Made by a program: the position numbers and the translations under genes
Shown here: piece by piece, positions 8,336-16,651 of the stretch
How positions within the stretch are numbered: position 1 is the stretch's first letter
Layout: every line of letters begins with the position of its first letter
DNA from: Pseudomonas helleri
Lineage (GTDB): Bacteria; Pseudomonadota; Gammaproteobacteria; Pseudomonadales; Pseudomonadaceae
DNA length: 64,000 bases
Direction of reading: 5' to 3'
Assembly: GCF_001043025.1 (NCBI RefSeq)
Contig: NZ_JYLD01000004.1
Location: 186,001 to 250,000 of the forward strand
The notes under the pieces: model-generated
Databases searched by the model: none
Told to the model about the DNA's origin: nothing
What the model saw: the letters and a program-made list of their open reading frames with translations, nothing else

Positions 8336-8404
8336 TGTAGGAGCGAGCCCGTCTCGCGATCTTTTGAGCGTTTAAAAGATCGCGAGGCACGCTCGCCCCT
8401 GCAC
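8336..8404. repeat. REP-type palindrome, copy D (decayed outer arms) inside the transporter operon
   Basis: The central arms and the loop GAGCGTT are intact and the outer arms carry several substitutions (GAGCGAGCCCGTCTCGCG against CGCGAGGCACGCTCGCCC). It sits between the binding-protein gene and the hydrolase gene. In that position it could lower downstream expression relative to the binding protein, a common pattern in binding-protein-dependent operons. Confidence 0.8.
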
Positions 8405-8435
8405 ATTCTGTGCTTTACCTGCGGAGTCGCAGTAC

Positions 8436-9251
8436 ATGAAACACAAGGTCATTTTGGTGGTACTCGACGGACTCAATCATGACGTTGCCCGCCATGCCAT
8501 GGGGCATTTGCAGGCCTATGTCAGCGCAGGACGCGCCACGCTGTACAAGCTCACCTGTGAACTCCCAGCGCTGTCACGCCCTCTGTATGAGTGCATCCTC
8601 ACGGGTGTCCCGCCGATTGAAAGCGGCATTGTGCATAACAATGTCTCGCGCCTGTCTCATCAGCGCAGCGTGTTCCATTACGCCCGCGAGGCAGGTTTGA
8701 GCACCGCCGCCGCGGCTTACCACTGGGTCAGCGAACTGTATAACCGCTCGCCTTTTATCGCGGCCCGTGACCGCCACACCGAAGACAGCGATCTGCCCAT
8801 CCAGCACGGGCATTTTTACTGGAACGATCACTATCCCGATTCCCACTTGCTTGCCGATGCCGAAAGCCTGCGCCTGCGCCATGCGCCGGACTTTTTGCTG
8901 GTGCACCCGATGAACATCGACGATGCCGGCCACAAGCACGGCCTCGACAGCTCGCAGTACCGCAACAGCGCGCGTTCTGCGGACATTGTGTTGGCCGACT
9001 ACCTTCAAAGCTGGCTGGACGCGGGCTACCAGGTGCTGGTGACCGCCGACCACGGCATGAACAACGACCGCTCGCACAATGGCCTGTTGCCCGAAGAACG
9101 CGAAGTGCCGCTGTTTGTACTTGGCGACGCCTTTAGCCTGGACCCGCAGGCCACCCCCAAACAAACCGAACTGTGCGGCACGATTTGCCAATTGCTGGGC
9201 GTCGCCCATGACAAACCGCTGTGCCAGACCTTATTGAGACCCGCGCCATGA
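8436..9251 (+). CDS. Cytoplasmic alkaline-phosphatase-superfamily phosphodiesterase/nucleotide-pyrophosphatase-like hydrolase
   Basis: A 271-residue metal-dependent hydrolase of the type I phosphodiesterase/nucleotide pyrophosphatase family. It starts KHKVILVVLDGLNHD (metal Asp near residue 10) with no signal peptide, so it acts in the cytoplasm. Other family motifs are LPALSRPLYECILTGVPP (likely nucleophile Ser near residue 47), HPMNIDDAGHKHGLDS (metal Asp and His near 155-165) and VTADHGMNNDRSHNG (Asp-His pair near 205). The stop overlaps the first permease start (ATGA at 9248-9251), giving translational coupling to a transporter. I infer that it cleaves the imported compound. Phosphonoacetate-hydrolase-like and nucleotide-diphosphatase-like activities are both possible. 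Confidence 0.75.
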   Translation: MKHKVILVVLDGLNHDVARHAMGHLQAYVSAGRATLYKLTCELPALSRPLYECILTGVPPIESGIVHNNVSRLSHQRSVFHYAREAGLSTAAAAYHWVSELYNRSPFIAARDRHTEDSDLPIQHGHFYWNDHYPDSHLLADAESLRLRHAPDFLLVHPMNIDDAGHKHGLDSSQYRNSARSADIVLADYLQSWLDAGYQVLVTADHGMNNDRSHNGLLPEEREVPLFVLGDAFSLDPQATPKQTELCGTICQLLGVAHDKPLCQTLLRPAP

Positions 9252-10084
9252 CCCGTGGTAAATGGCTGGCATTGTTGTGCCTCGCGCCCTTTGCAATTGT
9301 CTTTATCGTGTTCCAGATCGCCCCGCTGGTGTGGGTGCTGGTACACAGCCTGCAATCAGAAGACACCGGCTGGGGCCTGGATAACTTCAGCAAGATCTTC
9401 GCCTCGAAGTTCTATTTACAGGCCATCCAGCACAGCCTGGAGATCAGTTTCTGGTCCAGCCTGTTCGGCATCGTAATTGCCGTGCTCGGCAGCTACTCGC
9501 TGCATAAAGTCGACTCAAGGCTGCGCAATTTCGTTAACGCCTTCGCCAACATGACCAGCAACTTCTCCGGGGTGCCGCTGGCCTTTGCCTTCATCATCCT
9601 GCTGGGGTTTAACGGCAGTATCACGATCATGCTGAAACAAGCGGGGATCATCGAGGACTTCAACCTCTACTCCAAAACCGGCCTGATTATTTTGTACACC
9701 TACTTCCAGATCCCGCTGGGCGTTCTGCTGCTGTACCCGGCCTTTGATGCCCTGCGTGAAGACTGGCGCGAGTCAGCGTCATTGCTGGGCGCCAATAGCT
9801 GGCAGTTCTGGCGCTTTATTGGCCTGCCTGTCCTCACACCGGCGCTGCTGGGCACCTTTGTGATCCTGCTGGCCAACGCCCTCGGCGCCTACGCCACGGT
9901 GTATGCGCTGACCACCGGCAACTTCAACGTATTGCCTATCCGCATTGCCGCGATGGTCTCGGGTGACATCAGCCTGGACCCGAACATGGCCAGTGCGCTG
10001 GCGGTGATTCTGGTGGGGTTGATGACCCTGGTGACGCTGGTGCATCAGTGGCTGTTAAAGAGGAGCTACCATGTCGCGCGCTGA
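9248..10084 (+). CDS. ABC transporter permease subunit 1
   Basis: Inner-membrane subunit of the importer. The protein starts MTRGKWLALLCLAPFAIVFI, with the first helix at about residues 8-30 and six helices in total. The cytoplasmic EAA-like loop reads DALREDWRESASLLGANSWQ near residues 170-190, where the ATPase docks. The ATG at 9248 overlaps the hydrolase TGA by 4 bp; a longer in-frame start at 9221 lies inside the hydrolase and is less likely. The downstream permease start overlaps this stop by 14 bp, so the four genes 8436-11857 are translationally linked. The fold type (BPD_transp_1) is shared with phosphonate, putrescine and sulfate importers. Confidence 0.88.
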   Translation: MTRGKWLALLCLAPFAIVFIVFQIAPLVWVLVHSLQSEDTGWGLDNFSKIFASKFYLQAIQHSLEISFWSSLFGIVIAVLGSYSLHKVDSRLRNFVNAFANMTSNFSGVPLAFAFIILLGFNGSITIMLKQAGIIEDFNLYSKTGLIILYTYFQIPLGVLLLYPAFDALREDWRESASLLGANSWQFWRFIGLPVLTPALLGTFVILLANALGAYATVYALTTGNFNVLPIRIAAMVSGDISLDPNMASALAVILVGLMTLVTLVHQWLLKRSYHVAR

Positions 10085-10871
10085 AACCGGAACCGCCAGC
10101 GTTTATCACCGCACGGTGGTTTACCTGCTGTTTATTATTTTGTTGTTGCCGCTGCTGGGCACGTTTGTGTACTCGATTGCCAGCAGTTGGTCCGCCACCG
10201 TGTTGCCCAGCGGCTTTACCTTCAAGTGGTACCTGCAACTGTGGAGCGACCCGCGCTTTTTGACCGCATTCGGCCATTCGCTGTTGATCTGCTTCGGGTC
10301 TTTGCTGCTGTCGGTGGTGTTGATTCTGCCGCTTCTGTTTGTGGTGCATTACCACTTCCCCAAGCTCGACGCGCTGATGAACATCCTCATTTTGCTGCCG
10401 TTTGCAGTGCCGCCGGTGGTGTCATCGGTGGGCCTGCTGCAACTGTACGGCTCGGGGCCGATAGCCATGGTCGGTACGCCGTGGATCCTGATCGGCTGCT
10501 ACTTCACCGTGGCCCTGCCTTTCATGTACCGGGCCATCACCAACAACCTGCAAGCCATCAACCTGCACGACTTGATGGACGCTGCCCAACTGCTCGGCGC
10601 CAGCACCTGGCAGGCGGCGTTTCTGGTGGTGTTGCCGAACTTGCGCAAAGGCTTGCTGGTGGCGTTGCTGCTGTCGTTTTCGTTCCTGTTTGGCGAGTTT
10701 GTGTTTGCCAACATCCTGGTCGGCACCCGCTACGAAACCTTGCAGGTGTTCCTCAATAACATGCGTAACAGCAGCGGCCATTTCACCAGTGCGCTGGTGA
10801 TCTCGTACTTCCTATTTGTACTGGTGCTGACTTGGGTTGCCACCTTCCTGAACAAGGACAAAAGCCAATGA
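10071..10871 (+). CDS. ABC transporter permease subunit 2
   Basis: Second inner-membrane subunit, 266 residues with six predicted helices. The first is VVYLLFIILLLPLLGTFVYS; the EAA-like docking loop is DLMDAAQLLGASTWQAAFLV near residues 170-190. AGGAG at 10061-10065 precedes the ATG at 10071. The gene begins inside the end of permease 1 and ends with an ATGA overlap into the ATPase gene (10868-10871). Two different permease genes rather than one homodimer are typical for polyamine, iron and aminoethylphosphonate-type importers. Confidence 0.87.
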   Translation: MSRAETGTASVYHRTVVYLLFIILLLPLLGTFVYSIASSWSATVLPSGFTFKWYLQLWSDPRFLTAFGHSLLICFGSLLLSVVLILPLLFVVHYHFPKLDALMNILILLPFAVPPVVSSVGLLQLYGSGPIAMVGTPWILIGCYFTVALPFMYRAITNNLQAINLHDLMDAAQLLGASTWQAAFLVVLPNLRKGLLVALLLSFSFLFGEFVFANILVGTRYETLQVFLNNMRNSSGHFTSALVISYFLFVLVLTWVATFLNKDKSQ

Positions 10872-11857
10872 GTTTTGTCAGCGTCGAACACCTGCAAAAA
10901 ACCTACTCCGGCACGCCGGTCTTCAGCGACATCAACTTCACCATCAGCAAGGGCGAGTTCGTCACCCTGCTCGGCCCGTCGGGCTGCGGCAAGTCAACGC
11001 TGCTGCGCTGCATCGCCGGGCTGACGCCGGTGGATGACGGCAAGATCCTCCTCGATGGCCAGGACATCGTGCCGCTCAATCCGCAAAAACGCGGGATTGG
11101 CATGGTGTTTCAAAGTTACGCGCTATTCCCCAACATGACTGTTGAGCAAAACGTCGCGTTTGGCCTGCGCATGCAAAAGGTCAATGCCAATGACAGCCAA
11201 AAACGCGTAGCTGAAGTGCTGCAACTGGTCGAGCTCAATGACTTTGCCAAGCGCTACCCGCACCAACTCTCGGGCGGCCAATGCCAGCGTGTGGCGCTGG
11301 CCCGCTCACTGGTGACGCGCCCGCGCCTGTTGCTGTTGGACGAGCCCCTGTCAGCGCTGGACGCCCGTATCCGCAAGCATTTGCGCGAGCAGATCCGGCA
11401 GATCCAGCGTGAGCTGGGGCTGACCACGATTTTCGTCACCCACGACCAGGAAGAAGCGCTGACCATGAGTGATCGCATCTTCCTGATGAACCAGGGCCGG
11501 ATCGTCCAGAGCGGCAATGCCGAAAGCCTCTATGTCGCCCCGGTGGACGTGTTTGCCGCGAGTTTTATTGGCAACTACAACCTGCTGGACGCCGACACCG
11601 CCAGCCGTTTGTTGCAGCGCCCGGTCACCAGCCGCATCGCCATACGCCCGGAAACCCTGGGCTTGAGCCTGCACGGCGAGGCCGACACACTGATCCGCAA
11701 CCACAGCCTGCTGGGCAACGTGATCCGCTATCGGGTCGAAGTCCGTGGCGTGGAGTTGATCGTGGACGTGCTCAACCGTTCTGCGGCCGACCTTTACGCG
11801 GATGGTCAGCGCGTGGCGTTGACCATCGATTCCAGCGCCTTATGTGAGGTAGCCTGA
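10868..11857 (+). CDS. ABC transporter ATP-binding subunit with C-terminal TOBE-like domain
   Basis: Energising subunit of the importer, 329 residues from ATG 10868, which overlaps the permease TGA (ATGA). Walker A is GPSGCGKST near residues 37-45, the Q-loop is VFQSYALFP, the signature is LSGGQCQRVALARSL near 138, Walker B is LLLLDEPLSALD near 158, and the switch His is in FVTHDQEEALTMSD. After the nucleotide-binding domain, about 90 residues (IRPETLGLSL onward) look like the regulatory TOBE domain of MalK/PotA/FbpC-type ATPases. The signature Gln-Cys (GGQCQR) replaces the more common GGQQQR, a mild variation. An upstream in-frame ATG at 10832 inside the permease gene is not favoured. Confidence 0.9.
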   Translation: MSFVSVEHLQKTYSGTPVFSDINFTISKGEFVTLLGPSGCGKSTLLRCIAGLTPVDDGKILLDGQDIVPLNPQKRGIGMVFQSYALFPNMTVEQNVAFGLRMQKVNANDSQKRVAEVLQLVELNDFAKRYPHQLSGGQCQRVALARSLVTRPRLLLLDEPLSALDARIRKHLREQIRQIQRELGLTTIFVTHDQEEALTMSDRIFLMNQGRIVQSGNAESLYVAPVDVFAASFIGNYNLLDADTASRLLQRPVTSRIAIRPETLGLSLHGEADTLIRNHSLLGNVIRYRVEVRGVELIVDVLNRSAADLYADGQRVALTIDSSALCEVA

Positions 11858-11891
11858 TGCTTTTGAGCACCATGAAAAGGGAGTTGCACTG

Positions 11892-12545
11892 ATGGCCCTG
11901 GCAATTTTTGACCTGGATGAAACGTTGATTCACGGCGACTGCGCCACCTTGTGGAGCGAGCAAATGGGCCGCCTCGGCTGGGTCGATCCGCAGGCGTTTT
12001 TAAAGCGCAATAACGAACTGATGCACGCCTACAGCCAAGGCAAGTTGAGGATGGAAGATTACATGGCCTTCAGCCTGGAGCCCTTGATCGGACGGACCCC
12101 TGAAGAAATCGAGCATTTGGTCGGCCCGTGGGTTGAAGACTTTATCGAGCCGATCATTTTCAGTGACGCGACCAAAACCGTGGCCGCTCACCGCAAGGCC
12201 GGCGATCGCATTTTGATTATTTCGGCGTCTGGTGTGCACTTGGTCAAACCGATTGCCGAGCGTCTGGGCATTGATGAAGTGCTGGGTATTGAACTGGAAG
12301 TTGCGCACGGTACGTACACCGGCAACACCGTGGGCACCCTGACCTACCGTGATGGCAAGATCACACGCCTGCTGGAATGGCTGGACGAACAAGAAGAAAA
12401 CCTTGAGGGCGCGAGTTTTTATTCTGATTCACGCAACGACTTGCCGTTGCTGCTCAAAGTAGATCACCCGCATGCGGTCAACCCGGACCCGGTCTTGCGT
12501 GAGCACGCTGAAAAGGCGGGCTGGCCAATTCATCACTGGAAGTAA
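11892..12545 (+). CDS. HAD-superfamily subfamily IB phosphatase (SerB-like)
   Basis: Cytoplasmic phosphomonoesterase of the HAD-IB type, 217 residues. Motif I is FDLDETLIHGD (nucleophile Asp near residue 7, acid Asp near 9), motif II is the Ser in IISASGVH near residue 107, and motif IV is YSDSRNDLPLL near residue 180. It lies 34 bp after the ATPase gene with AAAAGGGAG upstream of the ATG, so it may be co-transcribed. A plausible role is removing phosphate from the monoester produced by the upstream diesterase. HAD-IB enzymes also include phosphoserine and histidinol-phosphate phosphatases, so the substrate is open. Confidence 0.8.
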   Translation: MALAIFDLDETLIHGDCATLWSEQMGRLGWVDPQAFLKRNNELMHAYSQGKLRMEDYMAFSLEPLIGRTPEEIEHLVGPWVEDFIEPIIFSDATKTVAAHRKAGDRILIISASGVHLVKPIAERLGIDEVLGIELEVAHGTYTGNTVGTLTYRDGKITRLLEWLDEQEENLEGASFYSDSRNDLPLLLKVDHPHAVNPDPVLREHAEKAGWPIHHWK

Positions 12546-12555
12546 ATAGGCTAAC

Positions 12556-12624
12556 TGTAGGAGCGAGCTTGCCTCGCGATCTTTTGATCTTTTTAAAAGA
12601 TCGCGAGGCAAGCTCGCTCCTACA
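12556..12624. repeat. REP-type palindrome, copy E (intact)
   Basis: Perfect 30-bp arms around the loop GATCTTTTT, with pairing extending to AAC...GTT (12553-12627). It lies between the convergent HAD and oxidoreductase genes, 12 bp from one stop and about the same from the other, a typical place for a bidirectional 3' structure. Confidence 0.9.
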
Positions 12625-12636
12625 GTTATGTGTCAA

Positions 12637-13599
12637 CTACACCAGGCTCGCGTCGATCACCAGCACCAGCTTGCCCGACACCTGATTGCTGGCCAATTCG
12701 GCAAACGCCGCCTGGGCCTCTTCAATCGGGAAGGTTTTGGCCAACTGCGGGCTCAAGCGGCCTTCGGCAAACAACGGCCACACTTGCTGATTGAGATCAC
12801 TCAACAAATCCGCCTTGAACTGGTCGCCGCGGCTGCGCAATGTCGAACCCAGCAACTGGATGCGCTTGCCCAACACCAAGGCCAGATCCAGCTCGGCCTT
12901 GCGTCCACCCATCAAGCCAATCAAAACCCAACGCCCGTCCAGTGCCAACAACTTGAGGTTGGACTCAACATAGTTGGCGCCCACCGGGTCGAGTACCACA
13001 TCAAACGGCCCCAGCGCCTTGAGGCTGTCCAGCCCTTCGGTGCGCACTGCGCCGCCCTGGGCACCCAGGGCCTCGCAATAGGCCAGACGCTCGGCCGAAC
13101 CGACCGTCACCCAGCACGGGCTGCCAAAGGCTTTGCACAGCTGAATAGCGGCTGAACCAACTCCACTTGCTCCGGCATGCAGCAACACTTTTTCGCCCGG
13201 CTTCAGGGCCGCCAATTGGAACAGATTAAGCCATGCAGTGCTGTACACCTCGGGCAGGGCGGCCGCCTCAATCAGCGACAACCCTTCGGGCACCGGCAAG
13301 GCATGGCGCCCATCAACGACAACCTCTTGCGCCATGCCACCGCCCGCCAACAGCGCGCACACGCGGTCTCCGACTTGCCAGGAAGACCCTGGCCCGACCT
13401 CGCTGACCACGCCCGAGCACTCCAGCCCCAGCATCTGGCTGGCGCCAGGCGGTGGCGGATACAACCCCTGGCTTTGCAAAAGATCGGCGCGATTAAGGCC
13501 CGCTGCCGCCACACGAATTCGAATTTGTCCTACATCACAACGTGGGCTTGGTTCTTCAACCCACTTCACTTGTCCCTCAACGCCTTGCAATGCTTTCAC
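12637..13599 (-). CDS. NAD(P)H:quinone oxidoreductase, MDR superfamily (PIG3-like)
   Basis: Zinc-free medium-chain dehydrogenase/reductase that reduces quinones or similar carbonyl compounds with NAD(P)H in the cytoplasm. The 320-residue protein has a GroES-like N-terminal half with the conserved RVAAAGLNRADLLQSQGLYP and PPPGASQMLGLECSGVV segments. The Rossmann half carries the nucleotide-binding motif HAGASGVGSAAIQL near residue 145. No catalytic zinc ligands are seen. It is convergent with the HAD gene and divergent from prc. The specific substrate cannot be read from sequence. Confidence 0.85.
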   Translation of the reverse strand: MKALQGVEGQVKWVEEPSPRCDVGQIRIRVAAAGLNRADLLQSQGLYPPPPGASQMLGLECSGVVSEVGPGSSWQVGDRVCALLAGGGMAQEVVVDGRHALPVPEGLSLIEAAALPEVYSTAWLNLFQLAALKPGEKVLLHAGASGVGSAAIQLCKAFGSPCWVTVGSAERLAYCEALGAQGGAVRTEGLDSLKALGPFDVVLDPVGANYVESNLKLLALDGRWVLIGLMGGRKAELDLALVLGKRIQLLGSTLRSRGDQFKADLLSDLNQQVWPLFAEGRLSPQLAKTFPIEEAQAAFAELASNQVSGKLVLVIDASLV

Positions 13600-13704
13600 A
13601 GTGCCTCCATAGTGAGTCTGGACTGAGCCCGGTGCTGCTGCATCGGGCTTCTTGCATTATGCGGCCGGTTCTTAGGGAACCGGCGACTTCAAAGACGGCC
13701 TAAT

Positions 13705-15819
13705 ATGCGTTATCAATTGCCCCCGCGTCGACTCAGCATGAAGCATTTATTCCCTAGCACCGCTCTCGCACTCTTCATTGGCTTAGGCGTTTTGCCGTTT
13801 TCGGCCACTACGTTCGCCGCTAACAGTTGGGATAACCTTCAGCCCGATCGTGATGAGGTAATTGCCAGTCTTAACGTTGTTGAGCTGCTCAAACGCCATC
13901 ATTACAGCAAGCCGCCACTGGATGACGCACGTTCCGCGATCATATATGACAGCTACCTGAAGCTGCTCGATCCTTCGCGCAGTTACTTTCTGGCCAGTGA
14001 TATCGCCGAATTCGACAAATGGAAATTCCAGTTTGACGACTTCCTCAAGAGCGGCGATCTCAATCCCGGCTTCACCATCTACAAGCGCTACCTGGATCGC
14101 GTCAAGTCGCGTCTGGACTTCGCCCTTGGCGAACTGAACAAAGGCGTGGACTCGTTCGACTTCACCACCAAAGAGACCCTGCAGATCGACCGCAAGGACG
14201 CTCCGTGGCTCAAGACTGAAGCCGAACTCAATGATCTGTGGCGCAAACGTCTCAAGGACGAAGTCCTGCGCCTGAAAATCGCTGGCAAAGAGCCGTCGAA
14301 AATTCAGGAACTGCTGACCAAGCGCTACAAAAACCAGTTGAGCCGTCTTGACCAGACCCGCAGCGAAGACATCTTCCAGGCGTACATCAATACCTTCGCC
14401 ATGTCTTACGACCCGCACACCAATTATCTGTCGCCAGATAACGCGGAAAACTTCGACATCAACATGAGCCTGTCGCTGGAAGGCATCGGTGCCGTGTTGC
14501 AGAGCGATAACGACCAGGTGAAGATCGTGCGCCTGGTGCCGGCGGGCCCCGCCGACAAGACCAAGCAAGTCGCTCCGGCAGACAAAATCATCGGCGTTGC
14601 CCAAGGCGACAAAGAGATGGTCGACGTGATCGGCTGGCGCCTGGACGAAGTGGTCAAGTTGATTCGTGGCCCTAAAGGCTCTGTGGTACGCCTGGAAGTG
14701 ATTCCTGCGAGCAATGCCCCTAACGACCAGACCAGCAAGATTGTCTCCATCACCCGTGAAGCGGTGAAGCTTGAAGAGCAGGCGGCGAAAAAGTCGATCC
14801 TCAACCTCAAGCAGGATGGCAAAGATTACAAACTGGGCGTGATCGAAATCCCGGCGTTCTACCTGGACTTCAAGGCCTACCGTGCCGGTGACCCGAACTA
14901 CAAGAGCACGACCCGCGACGTTAAAAAACTGCTGACCGAGTTGCAGAATGAAAAAGTCGATGGCGTGATTATCGACCTGCGCAACAACGGTGGTGGTTCG
15001 TTGCAGGAAGCGACCGAGCTGACCAGCCTGTTTATCGACAAGGGCCCAACGGTTCTGGTGCGTAACGCTGACGGTAAAGTCGACGTGCTTGAAGACGAAA
15101 ATCCGGGCGCGTTCTACAAAGGCCCGATGGCGTTGCTGGTCAATCGCTTGTCGGCATCGGCGTCGGAGATTTTTGCCGGGGCCATGCAGGACTACCACCG
15201 CGCGCTGATTATCGGCGGCCAAACGTTCGGCAAGGGCACGGTGCAAACCATTCAGCCGCTGAACCACGGCGAACTGAAACTGACACTGGCCAAGTTCTAC
15301 CGGGTTTCCGGGCAGAGCACCCAGCATCAGGGCGTACTGCCTGACGTCGCCTTCCCGTCGATTATCGACACCAAGGAAATCGGCGAAAGTGCACTGCCTG
15401 AGGCCATGCCGTGGGACACCATCCGCCCTGCGATCAAGCCGGCGGCTGACCCGTTCAAGCCGTTCATTGCGCAACTGAAAGCGGATCACGATGCGCGTGT
15501 GGCTAAAGATGCCGAGTTCATCTTTATCCGCGACAAGCTGGCCCTGGCCGACAAGCTGATGGCCGAGAAAACCGTGAGCCTGAACGAGGCCGACCGTCGC
15601 GCACAACACGCCGATATCGATGCCCAGCAGTTGGTGATGGAAAACGCCCGCCGCAAGGCCAAAGGCGAAGCACCGCTCAAGGAAATGAAGAAAGAAGACG
15701 AAGACGCCTTGCCGGTGGAGCCTGAAAAGACCAAGCCAGAAGACGACGCTTACCTGAGTGAAACCGGGCGCGTCCTGCTGGACTACCTCAAGCTCAACCC
15801 ACAGGCAGCGAAGAAGTAA
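13705..15819 (+). CDS. prc: Carboxy-terminal (tail-specific) processing protease Prc/AlgO
   Basis: Periplasmic serine-lysine protease of family S41A that degrades or trims proteins with exposed nonpolar C-termini; in P. aeruginosa it (AlgO) contributes to sigma-factor AlgU activation. The 704-residue protein has a signal peptide (KHLFPSTALALFIGLGVLPF, cleaved near TFAAN), an N-terminal helical domain, a PDZ domain at about residues 240-330, and the protease core. The middle Ser of NRLSASASEIFAGA and the Lys of GGQTFGKGTVQ form the catalytic dyad, with RNNGGGSLQEA nearby. The C-terminus is the charged DUF3340-type tail. A second in-frame ATG at 13738 would give a shorter, more standard signal peptide; neither start has a strong ribosome-binding site. 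Confidence 0.93.
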   Translation: MRYQLPPRRLSMKHLFPSTALALFIGLGVLPFSATTFAANSWDNLQPDRDEVIASLNVVELLKRHHYSKPPLDDARSAIIYDSYLKLLDPSRSYFLASDIAEFDKWKFQFDDFLKSGDLNPGFTIYKRYLDRVKSRLDFALGELNKGVDSFDFTTKETLQIDRKDAPWLKTEAELNDLWRKRLKDEVLRLKIAGKEPSKIQELLTKRYKNQLSRLDQTRSEDIFQAYINTFAMSYDPHTNYLSPDNAENFDINMSLSLEGIGAVLQSDNDQVKIVRLVPAGPADKTKQVAPADKIIGVAQGDKEMVDVIGWRLDEVVKLIRGPKGSVVRLEVIPASNAPNDQTSKIVSITREAVKLEEQAAKKSILNLKQDGKDYKLGVIEIPAFYLDFKAYRAGDPNYKSTTRDVKKLLTELQNEKVDGVIIDLRNNGGGSLQEATELTSLFIDKGPTVLVRNADGKVDVLEDENPGAFYKGPMALLVNRLSASASEIFAGAMQDYHRALIIGGQTFGKGTVQTIQPLNHGELKLTLAKFYRVSGQSTQHQGVLPDVAFPSIIDTKEIGESALPEAMPWDTIRPAIKPAADPFKPFIAQLKADHDARVAKDAEFIFIRDKLALADKLMAEKTVSLNEADRRAQHADIDAQQLVMENARRKAKGEAPLKEMKKEDEDALPVEPEKTKPEDDAYLSETGRVLLDYLKLNPQAAKK

Positions 15820-15827
15820 CCTTCACG

Positions 15828-15880
15828 TGCCTCGCGATCTTTTGAACGTTTAAAAGATCGCGAGGCAAGCTCGCTCCTAC
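15828..15880. repeat. REP-type palindrome, copy F (left arm truncated)
   Basis: The right arm is complete (GCGAGGCAAGCTCGCTCCTA) and the centre has the loop GAACGTT, but the outer ~16 bp of the left arm are missing. It begins about 9 bp after the prc stop, which may be where the loss occurred. Confidence 0.8.
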
Positions 15881-15893
15881 GGGGTTTTGGTGT

Positions 15894-15931
15894 AAAAAAG
15901 GGCGAGCCGCATCATGCGGCCCGCCCTTTTT
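15894..15931. terminator. Bidirectional intrinsic terminator between prc and the XRE-operon
   Basis: A-rich left flank, GGGCG then GCCGCA, loop TCA, TGCGGC then CGCCC and TTTTT, with one internal mismatch (A905/C921 in the last three digits). It ends transcription of prc rightward and of the minus-strand pair 15936-16651 leftward, whose last stop is only 5 bp away. Confidence 0.85.
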
Positions 15932-15935
15932 GTCT

Positions 15936-16304
15936 TTACGCTTCTTCGTGTTCGTAACTGTGTTCAAACACCCGAACCACTTCCGAGGCGTGCCAGGAGG
16001 CTGCCGCGACGCCATCCGGCGGCCCGGCAAAACGCCCAAGGCGCCCCACGCATTCAAAAAAACCGGTGCGGGGCAGACGGCTCGCCCCTTGGCTGATCAC
16101 CAGCGAACTGCGTAGCGGCTGTTCGGCCTTCACGTCCATTGCCGCCAGATGCTCCAGCGCGGAGGTGAGGGTCAACATGGCCGGGCTGGGCAACTGCAAA
16201 CGCTCCAGCAATGCCCGGTATGTCACTAAATGGCGCTGTCGACGCGCCTGATCAAGCTCAGCCAGTAACCCATCCCAGTGTTGACGACTGATGCGCACGT
16301 TCAT
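15936..16304 (-). CDS. Conserved protein of unknown function, partner of the upstream XRE regulator
   Basis: A 122-residue protein starting MNVRISRQHWDGLLAELDQA. The first 55 residues look helical and resemble a small winged-helix-like unit (RHLVTYRALLERLQLPSPAM). The second half has the motif PLRSSLVISQGASRLPRTGF followed by FECVGRLGRF and ASWHASEVVRVFEH. I recall similar proteins across Pseudomonas but no function. The start overlaps the stop of the XRE gene by 4 bp (16301-16304), so translation is coupled. There are no membrane segments or signal peptide. A toxin-antitoxin-like partnership is possible, but no toxin fold is recognisable. Confidence 0.7.
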   Translation of the reverse strand: MNVRISRQHWDGLLAELDQARRQRHLVTYRALLERLQLPSPAMLTLTSALEHLAAMDVKAEQPLRSSLVISQGASRLPRTGFFECVGRLGRFAGPPDGVAAASWHASEVVRVFEHSYEHEEA

Positions 16305-16651
16305 GAGGCTTCCCTCCAGCCCGCAACGCCCAGCTCCCAGGCCAGGCTGCGGCGAATGGCAAGATCCGGCAGACGTTCACCGGTTTCGATCATTCCCAAG
16401 TACGACGGGCTAATGCCTACCGTGCGTGCCAGCACCTCCAGGGCCAAACCCTTGCCCTCGCGCAGACCACGCAGTTGATCGAGCCCTGGCAGCGCCTGTA
16501 CAGGCTCAGGCGGCTGTCGTTCAGTATCAGGGATGAGTGTTGTCGCTACCGGAGCGTCGATACCCGCAGCCTTGAGTAGCGCCAGGTAGCTCTGCCACGA
16601 AAGAACCGCATATTCGGGTTCTCCATTGCGCTTGATGATTTGAAGATCCAT
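16301..16651 (-). CDS. XRE-family helix-turn-helix regulator with antitoxin-like N-terminus
   Basis: A 116-residue DNA-binding protein. Its N-terminus (MDLQIIKRNGEPEYAVLSWQ then SYLALLKAAG) matches the short beta-alpha unit that precedes the XRE domain in many antitoxin-like regulators. The C-terminal half is a Cro/CI-type helix-turn-helix: LREGKGLALEVLARTVGISP followed by SYLGMIETGERLPDLAIRRS. It is the first gene of a two-gene unit with the 122-residue protein. Autoregulation is likely for this type. A conspicuous perfect inverted repeat lies about 145 bp upstream at 16797-16821. Confidence 0.85.
   Translation of the reverse strand: MDLQIIKRNGEPEYAVLSWQSYLALLKAAGIDAPVATTLIPDTERQPPEPVQALPGLDQLRGLREGKGLALEVLARTVGISPSYLGMIETGERLPDLAIRRSLAWELGVAGWREAS

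Noticed and set aside
13783..15609. A 608-residue minus-strand open frame opposite prc
   Set aside because: Its sequence has the His/Val/Gln-rich bias of antisense translation in high-GC DNA, no domain is recognisable, and prc on the plus strand is certain.
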